A stretch of DNA of 9,810 bases. Source: JAAYGT01 sp050252075. GTDB taxonomy: Bacteria > Pseudomonadota > Gammaproteobacteria > Burkholderiales > Burkholderiaceae_B. Under the pieces are notes generated by a model. That model made no database searches, was not told the DNA's origin, and was given only the letters and a program-made list of their open reading frames with translations. Made by a program: the position numbers and the translations under genes. The stretch lies in the NCBI GenBank assembly GCA_050252075.1, contig JBFWLP010000114.1, positions 1 through 9,810 on the forward strand, read 5' to 3'. Shown in pieces: positions 1-7,947 of the stretch (position 1 is the stretch's first letter; every line of letters begins with the position of its first letter).

Positions 1-30
1 GTGGTGGTGTCGGCCGGGAAAGCGAACTAA
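1..30 (+). CDS. 3' end of upstream gene, probably grpE (partial)
   Basis: Frame 1 reads Val-Val-Val-Ser-Ala-Gly-Lys-Ala-Asn and stops at TAA (28-30). Only nine codons are inside the window, so no domain can be seen. A short tail of Val residues followed by small and Lys residues fits the C-terminal beta-domain end of GrpE, the DnaK nucleotide-exchange factor. In betaproteobacteria grpE usually lies directly upstream of dnaK in the same orientation. The call rests on position and on this weak similarity, so no symbol is given. The gene ends about 18 bases before the heat-shock promoter of dnaK. Confidence 0.45.
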   Translation: MVVSAGKAN

Positions 31-47
31 AAAATTTCCCCGTCAGG

Positions 48-75
48 GTTGAAATCATTTCGCCAGCCCCCAATT
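48..75 (+). promoter_or_regulatory. sigma32-type heat-shock promoter of dnaK
   Basis: A -35 element GTTGAAA (48-54) is followed after 13 bases by a -10 element CCCCAATT (68-75). The known sigma32 (RpoH) consensus is CTTGAAA, a 13-15 base spacer, then CCCCATNT. Both halves and the spacing therefore match well. Transcription would start near 82-83 and give a leader of about 43 bases before the dnaK ATG. Heat-shock control of dnaK is expected for the family. No CIRCE element (the HrcA operator) is visible here, so control appears to be sigma32 only. Confidence 0.75.
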
Positions 76-125
76 GCAAGCCATCAAGGCAATTATTTCT
101 CGAATTTTCATCAAGGTTATAAATC

Positions 126-2048
126 ATGGGCAAGATTATCGGTATTGACCTCGGTACCACTAACAGCTGCGTTGCTGTCATGGAAGGTAACAGCGTCAAA
201 ATCATTGAAAACGCTGAAGGTACCCGTACGACGCCGTCCATCGTGGCTTATATGCCCGACGGCGAAATTCTGGTCGGAGCACCGGCAAAACGTCAGGCAG
301 TCACGAATCCGACGAACACATTGTTTGCGGTAAAGCGCTTGATCGGGCGTAAATTTGAAGAGAAGGCCGTCCAGAAGGACATCGACCTGATGCCCTACGG
401 GATAGTCAAGGCCGACAACGGCGATGCGTGGGTGGAAGCGCAGGGCAAAAAACTGGCCCCTCCGCAAATTTCGGCCGATGTGTTGCGCAAAATGAAGAAA
501 ACCGCGGAAGACTACCTGGGTGAGGAAGTCACCGAGGCGGTTATCACGGTGCCGGCCTATTTCAACGACAGCCAGCGCCAGGCAACCAAAGATGCCGGTC
601 GTATTGCCGGCCTCGATGTAAAACGCATTATCAACGAGCCCACGGCGGCGGCGTTGGCGTTTGGTCTGGACAAAACCGAGAAGGGCGACCGCAAGATCGC
701 GGTGTACGACCTTGGCGGCGGCACGTTTGACGTATCCATTATTGAAATTGCCGATGTCGACGGCGAAAAGCAGTTCGAGGTGCTTTCCACCAACGGTGAC
801 ACCTTCCTGGGTGGTGAAGACTTTGACCAGCGCATCATTGATTACATTATCGGCGAGTTCAAGAAGGAAAGCGGCGTTGACCTTTCCAAAGACGTGCTGG
901 CATTGCAGCGCCTGAAAGAAGCTGCCGAAAAGGCCAAGATCGAACTGTCGTCGACGCAGCAAACCGAAATCAACCTGCCGTACATCACGGCCGATGCGTC
1001 CGGGCCCAAGCACCTGAACCTGAAGATCACGCGCGCCAAACTCGAAGCCCTGGTCGAAGACCTGATCGAGCGCACCATCGACCCTTGCCGCATCGCGATC
1101 AAGGACGCCGGCGTAAAAGTGTCTGAAATCGACGATGTGATTCTGGTCGGCGGCATGACCCGCATGCCCAAAGTCCAGGAGAAAGTGAAAGAATTCTTTG
1201 GCAAGGATCCGCGCAAAGACGTCAACCCCGATGAAGCGGTTGCCGCCGGTGCAGCGATCCAGGGGTCGGTGCTGTCGGGCGACCGCAAGGATGTCCTGCT
1301 GCTCGACGTGACGCCGCTGTCGCTGGGTATTGAAACTCTGGGCGGGGTCATGACGAAGATGATCCAGAAGAACACCACGATTCCTACCCGGTTCTCTCAG
1401 GTGTTCTCCACCGCCGACGACAACCAGCCCGCCGTGACCATCAAGGTGTTCCAGGGTGAGCGCGAAGTCGCCGCCGGGAACAAGGCGCTGGGCGAATTCA
1501 ATCTGGAGGGTATTCCGCCCTCGCCGCGCGGTCTCCCCCAGATCGAGGTAACGTTCGACATCGATGCCAACGGTATCCTGCACGTATCGGCCAAAGACAA
1601 AGGTACGGGCAAGGAAAACAAGATCACGATCAAGGCCAATTCCGGTCTGTCGGAAGACGAGATCGATCGCATGGTGAAAGATGCCGAGCAGCACGCCGAT
1701 GAAGACCGTCGTGTGGCCGAACTGGCCCAGACCCGCAACCAGGCCGATGCACTGTTGCACTCCACCCGCAAATCCTTGCAGGAATACGGCGACAAGCTCG
1801 AAGCGTCTGAAAAAGAAGCCATCGAGACTGCCTTGAAAGAGCTTGAGGATACGCTGAAGGATGGTGACAAGGCTGCCATCGAGGCCAAGGTCGAGGCCCT
1901 TTCCACCGCTTCCCAGAAGCTGGGTGAGAAAATGTATGCCGATATGCAGGCAAAAGCGGCCCAGGCAGGCGGTGCTGAAGCCGAGGCAGGCAAGCAGGCT
2001 GATGATGTCGTCGATGCAGACTTTAAAGAAGTCAAGCGCGATCAGTAA
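126..2048 (+). CDS. dnaK: DnaK, Hsp70 molecular chaperone
   Basis: Cytoplasmic ATP-driven chaperone that binds exposed hydrophobic segments of client proteins and works with DnaJ and GrpE. The protein is 640 residues, the normal full length. Visible in order: phosphate-1 motif IGIDLGTTNS (5-14); the Gram-negative-type insertion in the nucleotide-binding domain (about 78-105); Hsp70 signatures IINEPTAAALAFG (168-180), VYDLGGGTFDVS (193-204) and VILVGGMTRMPKV (338-350); the interdomain linker DVLLLDVTPLSLG (389-401); the substrate-binding beta domain (about 395-505); the helical lid; and the acidic tail DDVVDADFKEVK (626-637). The start is fixed by the conserved MGKIIGIDLGTTNS beginning and by an AAGG ribosome site (113-116) nine bases upstream. 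It lies behind a sigma32-type promoter, and dnaJ follows after 104 bases. No key residue is missing. Confidence 0.98.
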   Translation: MGKIIGIDLGTTNSCVAVMEGNSVKIIENAEGTRTTPSIVAYMPDGEILVGAPAKRQAVTNPTNTLFAVKRLIGRKFEEKAVQKDIDLMPYGIVKADNGDAWVEAQGKKLAPPQISADVLRKMKKTAEDYLGEEVTEAVITVPAYFNDSQRQATKDAGRIAGLDVKRIINEPTAAALAFGLDKTEKGDRKIAVYDLGGGTFDVSIIEIADVDGEKQFEVLSTNGDTFLGGEDFDQRIIDYIIGEFKKESGVDLSKDVLALQRLKEAAEKAKIELSSTQQTEINLPYITADASGPKHLNLKITRAKLEALVEDLIERTIDPCRIAIKDAGVKVSEIDDVILVGGMTRMPKVQEKVKEFFGKDPRKDVNPDEAVAAGAAIQGSVLSGDRKDVLLLDVTPLSLGIETLGGVMTKMIQKNTTIPTRFSQVFSTADDNQPAVTIKVFQGEREVAAGNKALGEFNLEGIPPSPRGLPQIEVTFDIDANGILHVSAKDKGTGKENKITIKANSGLSEDEIDRMVKDAEQHADEDRRVAELAQTRNQADALLHSTRKSLQEYGDKLEASEKEAIETALKELEDTLKDGDKAAIEAKVEALSTASQKLGEKMYADMQAKAAQAGGAEAEAGKQADDVVDADFKEVKRDQ

Positions 2049-2069
2049 GCGGGGGTAATCTCGCTGATG

Positions 2070-2102
2070 GCCCGGTTTCTGGTGGTGTGCCGGAAATCGG
2101 GC
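2070..2102 (+). terminator. strong stem-loop between dnaK and dnaJ (attenuator or mRNA processing site)
   Basis: Bases 2070-2082 pair with 2090-2102 as an uninterrupted 13-bp stem (11 Watson-Crick pairs, 2 G-U) around a 7-base loop (2083-2089). It begins 22 bases after the dnaK stop codon. The bases after it (GTTCTTATTC) are T-rich but contain no run of T, so it is a poor full terminator. It could act as a partial terminator, protect the 3' end of a dnaK-only transcript, or mark an RNase cut site. Each of these would keep DnaJ below DnaK. The structure is seen directly; its role is inferred. Confidence 0.6.
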
Positions 2103-2152
2103 GTTCTTATTCGTACACATAAAAAACTGCGTTTCTGACGCAAGCAACTTCT

Positions 2153-3283
2153 ATGGCAAAACGCGACTATTACGAAACTCTGGGTGTGGCCAAGAACGCT
2201 TCTGATGAGGAAATCAAGAAGGCGTATCGCAAGCTGGCCATGAAACATCACCCTGACCGCAATCCGGACAACAAGGTTGCGGAGGAAAAATTCAAGGAAG
2301 CCAAAGAAGCCTACGAGGTGCTGTCTGACGAACAAAAACGTGCCGCCTACGACCGCTTTGGGCACGCCGGGGTGGATCCGAACGCCGGCGGCATGGGTGG
2401 TGGTGCCGGTATGGGCGGCGCGGGCTTTGCCGATGCCTTCGGCGACATTTTCGGCGAAATTTTCGGCGGCGGCCGTCGAGGTGGCGGCGGGCCCCAGGTG
2501 TACCGCGGGGCCGATCTTAAATACACCCTCGATATCACGCTGGAGCAGGCGGCCAACGGCTTTGATACTGAAATCCGGGTTCCCAGCTGGGAGTCATGCG
2601 ATGTCTGCCATGGTTCCGGCGCCAAGCCGGGCACGGAACCGACCACTTGCCACACGTGTGGCGGCAGTGGCGCCGTGCGTATGCAGCAGGGCTTTTTCAG
2701 TGTTCAGCAAACCTGCCCCACCTGCCACGGTACCGGCAAGGAAATCAAGAGCCCGTGCGTTGCCTGCGACGGCGTGGGGCGCATACGCAAGAACAAAACC
2801 CTCCAGGTCAAGATTCCGGCGGGCATCGATGACGGCATGCGCATCCGCTCCAGCGGCAATGGGGAACCGGGCGTCAACGGCGGGCCGCCGGGTGACCTGT
2901 ATGTTGAAATTCACATCAAGCAGCATGCGATCTTCCAGCGCGAAGGCGATGACTTGCACTGCGAATTGACCATACCCTTTACAACCGCTGCACTGGGTGG
3001 TGATCTGGAAGTACCCACCCTGTCGGGCAAGGGCGTAATCAGCATTCCCGAGGGCACCCAGACCGGCAAGGTATTCCGGTTGCGGGGCAAGGGAATACGG
3101 GGCTTGCGCGCCAGCTACCCGGGCGACCTTTACTGCCATATTTCAGTCGAGACGCCTGTGCGCTTGAACGACGAGCAGAAGTCCTTGCTGCGCCAGTTCG
3201 AGGCTTCGCTCAAGGGCGGCGGCCAGAAGCATTCGCCCAAGAGCGAGTCATGGACTGACAAGGTGAAAGGCTTTTTCTCGTAA
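2153..3283 (+). CDS. dnaJ: DnaJ, Hsp40 co-chaperone
   Basis: Type I Hsp40 that delivers unfolded clients to DnaK and stimulates its ATPase. The protein is 376 residues, the usual length. Visible in order: J domain (about 4-70) with the essential HPD at 33-35; a Gly/Phe-rich linker (about 74-115); the zinc-finger domain with four CxxCxGxG repeats, CDVCHGSG (149-156), CHTCGGSG (166-173), CPTCHGTG (188-195) and CVACDGVG (202-209); then C-terminal substrate-binding domains (about 210-345). All eight zinc-binding Cys are present. The start is set by the conserved MAKRDYYETLGV opening. No clear Shine-Dalgarno sequence precedes the ATG, and a small 5-bp hairpin (2128-2142) ends ten bases before it. 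It is probably co-transcribed with dnaK through the 2070-2102 stem-loop and is closed by the terminator at 3304-3348. Confidence 0.97.
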   Translation: MAKRDYYETLGVAKNASDEEIKKAYRKLAMKHHPDRNPDNKVAEEKFKEAKEAYEVLSDEQKRAAYDRFGHAGVDPNAGGMGGGAGMGGAGFADAFGDIFGEIFGGGRRGGGGPQVYRGADLKYTLDITLEQAANGFDTEIRVPSWESCDVCHGSGAKPGTEPTTCHTCGGSGAVRMQQGFFSVQQTCPTCHGTGKEIKSPCVACDGVGRIRKNKTLQVKIPAGIDDGMRIRSSGNGEPGVNGGPPGDLYVEIHIKQHAIFQREGDDLHCELTIPFTTAALGGDLEVPTLSGKGVISIPEGTQTGKVFRLRGKGIRGLRASYPGDLYCHISVETPVRLNDEQKSLLRQFEASLKGGGQKHSPKSESWTDKVKGFFS

Positions 3284-3303
3284 AAGCGGGTAGCCTGAAC
3301 AAT

Positions 3304-3348
3304 ACCCACGCTGCTCCCAGTTTAAATAAGGGGCGGCGTGGGTTTTTT
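3304..3348 (+). terminator. Rho-independent terminator after dnaJ, likely bidirectional
   Basis: Bases 3304-3317 pair with 3330-3343 in a 14-bp stem that is mostly G-C with two G-U pairs, around a 12-base A/T-rich loop. A run of T follows (3343-3348). It starts 20 bases after the dnaJ stop codon and ends next to the stop codon of the convergent peptidase gene (3350-3352). Read from the minus strand the same stem is followed by TATTGTT, a weaker but usable tract. One element may therefore end both operons. Confidence 0.88.
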
Positions 3349-3349
3349 C

Positions 3350-6118
3350 TTAGTTGGCCGCCGTTGTGTTGCCTTGTTTGGCCTGGTCGCCGGCAATGGC
3401 GGTACTGAGTGTTCTGGGCTTGAAGTAGCGGCGGAACGCGTTGTTTACTTCGTCGGCGCTGAGCGCTTGCAGCTTGTCGTCGATGGCGGCTGACCACGCG
3501 AAAGTTCGGTTCAGCTGTAGGTAGTTCAGCCAGGCCGATGCCAGCACGCCGTCGCGCGAGCGCGCCAGTTTCCGGTAGTTGAGCAGGGCGGTTACCGACT
3601 CACGGACCTCTTGTTCGCTGAAACCTTCCGTCAGGGCCTTGTTCAGCTCTTCCTTCAGCGCGTCACGCAGCCTGCCGGTGTTTTCGGGGGCATGAATGGC
3701 ATACAGCGACCAGTTGCCCGAGGGCTCATACGAAGAGACATCCAGGCTGCTGCCAACGCTGTAAGACAACCCTTCTTCAACCCGGATGCGGTTCCACAGC
3801 CGTGAGGTTTCAGAGCCGCCCAGCAGATAGTTCGCGACCATCAGGGCCGGGTAGTCGGGATCCGTATCCTGCATTTCCACGTTCCCGGCCGCCAGCAGAA
3901 TGGCGTTGGCCTTGTCGGGTGTATTGATGAAGAAGGTTTCGGCCGGGACATTGCGGTAAGGGTCGCCCAGCCGTTCATAAGCGGGGGCCTGGCGCCAATC
4001 GTTCAGCTCGTCGGCCAGCACCTGTTTGACGGCATCGGGCTCAAACCGGCCTACGGCCGAGAAGCGCAGTGTGCCGGCACCGTAAAACGACTGGTGAAAG
4101 TCAACCAGCTGGTCGCGACTGAGCGCGGCGACACGTTGCTGTGCCTCGTCGAAGGTGGGGGTGTAGCGCACATCGTCGACCGGCCAGGGGTTGTCGTGCC
4201 GGGCCAGGCGCCGGGATGCCAGCGCACTGGGGTCGGACTTGGCATTGCTGATGGCCGTGTCCACCTGTTTCTGGTATTCGAGCAATTCCTTTTCGGGGAA
4301 ATTGGCTTGTTTTAACAGGTGCAGGGCCAGGCGCAGGGCATCGGGCAGGTTTTCCGACGTGGTGGACAGGCTGACCGTGACAACACCGGCACCTCCGGAG
4401 ATGTCCACGCTGGCTTCCAGTGCTGTAAACCGGTCCTCGATTTCCTGCCGGCCGTACTGGCTGGTTCCGTTGGCCAGCAGGCTGGCGGTTGCCTGGGCGA
4501 TGGCCTGTTTCCCTTTCAGGCTGTCGGCATTGCCGAACTGCAGCAGAAGGCGCGCTTCAACGCGATTGCCGCGGGTGGGTTTGGGCAATAGCGCAAGTTG
4601 CACAGTGCCGTTGCGCAGTGTCAGTGTGTCGCGCTGGGTGAGCGCATCGATGGCGGCCGGTGTGGCCTCGAAGGCTTCGACAGCCTGGGCGGTTTCACGG
4701 CCCTGATAGTCGTGTACCAGGGCGTTGATATCGACGGGCCGGCTTTCCGGTGCACGATTCGGCTGCTCGGTAGGGATATAAAGACCCCCCGTGCGGTTCG
4801 ATGTGACCAGGTAATCGGCGGCCGCCTGTGTTACCTGCGGGAGCGTCAATGTTTCAAGCCGGTCACGTTGCAGGAAAAACAGCCTCCAGTCGCCTGCGGC
4901 AACGGCCTCCGAGAGTGCCGAGGCCAGTTGTGACGGGTCGGCGTAAATTTGCGACCAGCCCGCCAGCCAGCGGTTGCGAATACGCTCCAGGGCTTCCTGT
5001 GTGAATGTGTTTTCCGGCGCAGATTCCAGGACGGACGTCAGGGCGTTGAAGGCCTTTTGCGGATCCATGGCGTCGTTCAGCTGTGCGCCGAAGAACACGT
5101 AGCCCGGCTGACGCATTTCGGCACCAAAGCCAAACACCTGGGTTGCCAGCCCGGCATCGACCAGTTGCTTGTACAAGGGGCCCGATGGCGTGTCCGACAC
5201 AATGGCGGTCGCGACATCCAGTGCGGCAAAGGCTTCGCTGGCGCCGGCCGGCGCGTGGTAGGTGGCCGCCACCAGCGGGCTGCCCCCCTGGCGGCGAAGC
5301 GTGACCAGCCGCTCGCCGTCTTGTACCGGTTCGACGGTATATTCCGGCGGAAGCCGGCGCGAGGGGCGGGGAATGTTGCCGAAGGCTTCCGCCACCGTGG
5401 CCAGGGTTGCGTCGGCATCAAACTTGCCGGTGATGATCAGCACGGCATTGTCGGGCTGATAGTATTGTTTGTAAAAGGCCCGCAACTGCTCGATATCAAC
5501 GTTCTCGACGTCGGATCGCGCGCCGATGGTGCTTTTCCCGTAGCTGTGCCATTGGAACGAGGCGGCCTGCATTTTCTGCATGAGCATTTGAAACGGGCTG
5601 TTTTCCCCGCGCTCCATCTCGTTGCGCACCACGGTCATTTCGCTGTCCAGGTCTTCCTTCAGGATCAGGGCGTTCACCATGGCATCGGCTTGCCAGCGCA
5701 AATACCAGTCGAGCGTTTCCGGATTGGCGGCGAAGCTGGCGTAGTAATTGGTGCGGTCGCTGTTGGTGGTGCCGTTGGCGGCCAGGCCGCGCTTGGAAAA
5801 TTCAGCCAGCGCATTACGCAGTGTGGGGGTGCCCCGGAAAAGCATGTGCTCCAGAAGATGGGCCATGCCGGTCTGGCCGTAGTTTTCATGCCGCGCACCC
5901 ACCAGGTAGGTCATATTGACCGTAATGTTGGCGCGCGATGGATCGGGAGCCAGCAGCACCCGCAGGCCGTTGCCCAGCGTGTATTGGGTAACCCCTTCCA
6001 CCGAGGCGTTTTGCTCGACACCCTGGGGCAGCGTGCGCGCCCCGGCTATGCCGGTGAAGAGAAACAGCAGCAGAACGGTGACGCTAACGTACCAACGGCG
6101 AACGGCGACAGGCAACAT
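3350..6118 (-). CDS. exported M16 family zinc metallopeptidase (two-domain, PqqL/insulinase-like)
   Basis: Predicted periplasmic zinc peptidase of 922 residues. A signal peptide is clear: basic start with Arg7-Arg8, hydrophobic core about 10-24, probable cut after Ala-Gly-Ala (25-27). The N-terminal half is the catalytic M16 unit: the inverted zinc motif HLLEH (87-91) supplies His87, His91 and the base Glu90, and Glu167 (in VVRNEMERG) sits 76 residues later as the expected third ligand. The C-terminal half (about 495-905) is a second M16-like unit. It has no HxxEH at the matching place but keeps the R-V-E-E-G-L-S-Y-S-V segment (779-788). This active-plus-inactive arrangement is normal for clam-shell M16 enzymes that degrade peptides. 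The start is supported by AAGGAAG (6134-6128) nine bases upstream. It is the last gene of the moxR operon, 24 bases after the VWA gene. The natural substrate cannot be read from sequence. Confidence 0.93.
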   Translation of the reverse strand: MLPVAVRRWYVSVTVLLLFLFTGIAGARTLPQGVEQNASVEGVTQYTLGNGLRVLLAPDPSRANITVNMTYLVGARHENYGQTGMAHLLEHMLFRGTPTLRNALAEFSKRGLAANGTTNSDRTNYYASFAANPETLDWYLRWQADAMVNALILKEDLDSEMTVVRNEMERGENSPFQMLMQKMQAASFQWHSYGKSTIGARSDVENVDIEQLRAFYKQYYQPDNAVLIITGKFDADATLATVAEAFGNIPRPSRRLPPEYTVEPVQDGERLVTLRRQGGSPLVAATYHAPAGASEAFAALDVATAIVSDTPSGPLYKQLVDAGLATQVFGFGAEMRQPGYVFFGAQLNDAMDPQKAFNALTSVLESAPENTFTQEALERIRNRWLAGWSQIYADPSQLASALSEAVAAGDWRLFFLQRDRLETLTLPQVTQAAADYLVTSNRTGGLYIPTEQPNRAPESRPVDINALVHDYQGRETAQAVEAFEATPAAIDALTQRDTLTLRNGTVQLALLPKPTRGNRVEARLLLQFGNADSLKGKQAIAQATASLLANGTSQYGRQEIEDRFTALEASVDISGGAGVVTVSLSTTSENLPDALRLALHLLKQANFPEKELLEYQKQVDTAISNAKSDPSALASRRLARHDNPWPVDDVRYTPTFDEAQQRVAALSRDQLVDFHQSFYGAGTLRFSAVGRFEPDAVKQVLADELNDWRQAPAYERLGDPYRNVPAETFFINTPDKANAILLAAGNVEMQDTDPDYPALMVANYLLGGSETSRLWNRIRVEEGLSYSVGSSLDVSSYEPSGNWSLYAIHAPENTGRLRDALKEELNKALTEGFSEQEVRESVTALLNYRKLARSRDGVLASAWLNYLQLNRTFAWSAAIDDKLQALSADEVNNAFRRYFKPRTLSTAIAGDQAKQGNTTAAN

Positions 6119-6142
6119 AGGGCGGTGCTTCCTTCAGACAAT

Positions 6143-7315
6143 TTATTTGGACAGGTGGCGCATGGCCTGTTCCAGACCACTGACAGTAACACCATACATG
6201 TGACCGTGCATGATGTTCTGGATAATGGCAATGGATTGCCGGTATTGCCAGTACGCCGGGGGCTCTGGGTTCAGCCACACGGCCCGGGGCCAGTTTTCGA
6301 GCAGGCGCTGCAGCCAGGTGGCTCCGGCTTCCTTGTTGTAGTGCTCCACCGAACCGCCGGGTTGCAGGATTTCGTAGGGACTCATGGACGCATCGCCCAC
6401 AAGAATGAGTCGCCAGTCATCGTTGTACTTGCGCAGGATATCCCAGGTATCGAAGCGTTCGGTCTGGCGGCGGTGATTATTCTTCCACAGTGACTCGTAG
6501 GGGCAGTTGTGGAAGTAATACACGTCAAGATTGCGAAATTCGCTGCGGGCGGCGGAAAAAAGTTCTTCTACCCGGGCGATATGGTCGTCCATACTGCCGC
6601 CGACGTCGAGCAACATGAGCACTTTCACGGTATTGTGGCGTTCGGGCACCATTTGCAGGTCGAGCACGCCGGCGTTTCGTGCCGTACTGCGTATGGTGTC
6701 GTCCAGATCGAGCTCCATGTCGGCGCCCTCGCGGGCGAATCGCCGTAACCGGCGCAGGGCCATTTTGAAATTGCGGGTGCCCAGTTCCTGCTGGTCGTCG
6801 TAATCTTTGAATTCGCGCTTTTCCCATACTTTGACGGCGGTACGGTTGCCGGCCGACGGGCCGCCCACGCGTATGCCTTCCGGGTGGTAGCCCCCGTGGC
6901 CGAAAGGTGACGAACCGCCGGTGCCTATCCATTTGCTGCCACCGGCATGACGTTTTTCCTGCTCTTGCAGCCGTTGCTTGAAAAGCTCCATGAGCTTGTC
7001 CCAGCCGTGTTTCTCGATGGCTGCCTTTTCTTCCGGCGTGAGATTTTTCTGGAACTCTTTGATCAGCCAGTCGAGCGGGATTTCCTTTTCTGGCGGCATG
7101 GAGGCTTCGAGCTTTTCGTAGAATTCGCCGAAGGCCTGGTCAAACCGGTCGAACAGGGTTTCATCTTTGACCAGCGTCATGCGCGCCAGATGGTAAAAGT
7201 CGGTAATGCTGGGCGACATGACATTGCTGCGCAGCGCGCTGAGCAATGTGAGATATTCCTGCACCGAAACCGGCACCTTGCGAAACCGCATGTGATAGAA
7301 AAAATCAAGCAGCAT
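6143..7315 (-). CDS. CoxE-like VWA domain protein, partner of MoxR ATPase
   Basis: A 390-residue cytoplasmic protein with no signal peptide or membrane segment. The N-terminal half (about 1-125) is helical and charged. A Gly/Ser-rich stretch (125-157) leads to a von Willebrand factor A domain in the C-terminal half. Its metal-binding (MIDAS) motif reads D-V-G-G-S (237-241), where textbook VWA domains have D-x-S-x-S, so the first Ser is Gly; LVGDASMSP (305-313) supplies a later MIDAS Asp. From memory the D-x-G-G-S form is common in the CoxE-like family, so it need not mean loss of function. VWA proteins of this kind are known partners of MoxR AAA+ ATPases in metalloenzyme maturation (CoxD/CoxE) or envelope stress (RavA/ViaA). 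The start overlaps the end of the GNAT gene by 11 bases, which suggests translational coupling. The client is unknown. Confidence 0.88.
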   Translation of the reverse strand: MLLDFFYHMRFRKVPVSVQEYLTLLSALRSNVMSPSITDFYHLARMTLVKDETLFDRFDQAFGEFYEKLEASMPPEKEIPLDWLIKEFQKNLTPEEKAAIEKHGWDKLMELFKQRLQEQEKRHAGGSKWIGTGGSSPFGHGGYHPEGIRVGGPSAGNRTAVKVWEKREFKDYDDQQELGTRNFKMALRRLRRFAREGADMELDLDDTIRSTARNAGVLDLQMVPERHNTVKVLMLLDVGGSMDDHIARVEELFSAARSEFRNLDVYYFHNCPYESLWKNNHRRQTERFDTWDILRKYNDDWRLILVGDASMSPYEILQPGGSVEHYNKEAGATWLQRLLENWPRAVWLNPEPPAYWQYRQSIAIIQNIMHGHMYGVTVSGLEQAMRHLSK

Positions 7316-7934
7316 GGTCTTTCCCGTGACGTTCTAGCTGGTAAACGAGGTGCTTTTCCACTTCCGGCCACTCGCCCGACAGCAGGCTGTACATGACCGT
7401 GTCGCGTACCGAGCCGTCGCGACGCAGCGCACTGTGGCGAATGACCCCGTCTTTGTGGGCGCCAAGCCGTTCAATGGCACGTTGTGACGCGCTATTGAAG
7501 TTGTCGGTGCGCCATCCCACAACGGCGGCACCCAGTTCGCTGAAGGCGTGGCGAAGCAGCAGCAGCTTGCACGCCGTGTTCACATGGGTGCGCTGGAAGC
7601 GCTTTGCGTACCAGGTGTAGCCGATTTCCAGCCGCGCCACCGATGGAACGATGTCGTGATAGCGGGTGCTGCCGATAACCTGGCCGTTGCCGTCGTCGAC
7701 AACTACAAATGGCAGCATGTGCCCCTGCGCCTTGCCGTCGAGTGCGGCGGCAATATAGCCTGCCGTTTCACCGGGCGCCGGCACCGAGGTTACCCGCAGT
7801 TCCCACAGCCGGCCATCGGCCGCTGCGGTTTCGAGGCCTTTTTCGTGCTCCGGGGCCATGGGTACCAGGCGCACCCCGTAGCCGGTCAGGGTGACGCCCG
7901 AGGGCGGCTGCTGAAATGCGCTGGACGCTGCCAT
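7305..7934 (-). CDS. GNAT family N-acetyltransferase (RimJ/RimL-like)
   Basis: A 209-residue cytoplasmic protein with the GNAT fold, expected to move an acetyl group from acetyl-CoA to an amine. Visible: N-terminal GxGVRLVPM strand (about 18-26); the core strands PFVVVDDGNGQVIGSTRYHDI (75-95) and EIGYTWYAKRFQRTHVNT (103-120), which correspond to motif A and the acetyl-CoA pyrophosphate loop; then GWRTDNFNSASQRAIERLGA (140-159), the typical motif B of RimJ/RimL-type enzymes, with VMYSLL (180-185) near the end. The Q/RxxGxG/A loop is replaced by RFQRTHVN, so acetyl-CoA binding is inferred from the family rather than from a perfect motif. A Shine-Dalgarno AAGGGG lies six bases before the ATG and overlaps the moxR stop codon. 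Its substrate is unknown, and its place between moxR and its VWA partner is unusual. Confidence 0.88.
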   Translation of the reverse strand: MAASSAFQQPPSGVTLTGYGVRLVPMAPEHEKGLETAAADGRLWELRVTSVPAPGETAGYIAAALDGKAQGHMLPFVVVDDGNGQVIGSTRYHDIVPSVARLEIGYTWYAKRFQRTHVNTACKLLLLRHAFSELGAAVVGWRTDNFNSASQRAIERLGAHKDGVIRHSALRRDGSVRDTVMYSLLSGEWPEVEKHLVYQLERHGKDHAA

Positions 7935-7947
7935 AGCGAGCCCCTTA
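7935..7947 (-). promoter_or_regulatory. ribosome site of the GNAT gene overlapping the moxR stop codon
   Basis: On the minus strand the moxR stop TAA (7947-7945) runs straight into AGGGG, giving TAAGGGGCTCGCT before the GNAT ATG (7934-7932). The Shine-Dalgarno core therefore begins inside the upstream stop codon. Ribosomes finishing moxR are placed to restart on the GNAT gene, which argues for coupled translation and supports the chosen GNAT start. Confidence 0.6.

Noticed and set aside
16..40. Inverted repeat GGGAAA ... TTTCCC after the probable grpE end
   Set aside because: Only a 6-bp stem around a 13-base loop and no T-run; too weak to call a terminator.
49..333. A 94-codon plus-strand frame spanning the dnaK promoter and start
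   Set aside because: It overlaps dnaK in another frame, begins inside the -35 element of the dnaK promoter and shows no family pattern.
117..2147. A 676-codon open frame antisense to dnaK
   Set aside because: Long antisense open frames opposite hsp70 genes are a known by-product of codon bias. The translation has no recognisable domain, and the plus-strand protein is unmistakably DnaK.
2128..2152. RNA thermometer before dnaJ
   Set aside because: The 5-bp hairpin (2128-2142) is present, but there is no visible Shine-Dalgarno sequence for it to mask, so a thermometer cannot be supported.
6035..6118. Tat signal (Arg-Arg) on the M16 peptidase
   Set aside because: Arg7-Arg8 are followed by Trp-Tyr-Val-Ser, not the usual x-F-L-K, and the hydrophobic core is strong; a Sec signal is the simpler reading.
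4949..6493. A 514-codon open frame on the plus strand opposite the M16 peptidase
   Set aside because: Shadow of the real gene: it crosses from the peptidase into the VWA gene, has Arg/Gly/His-rich low-complexity translation and shows no known motif.
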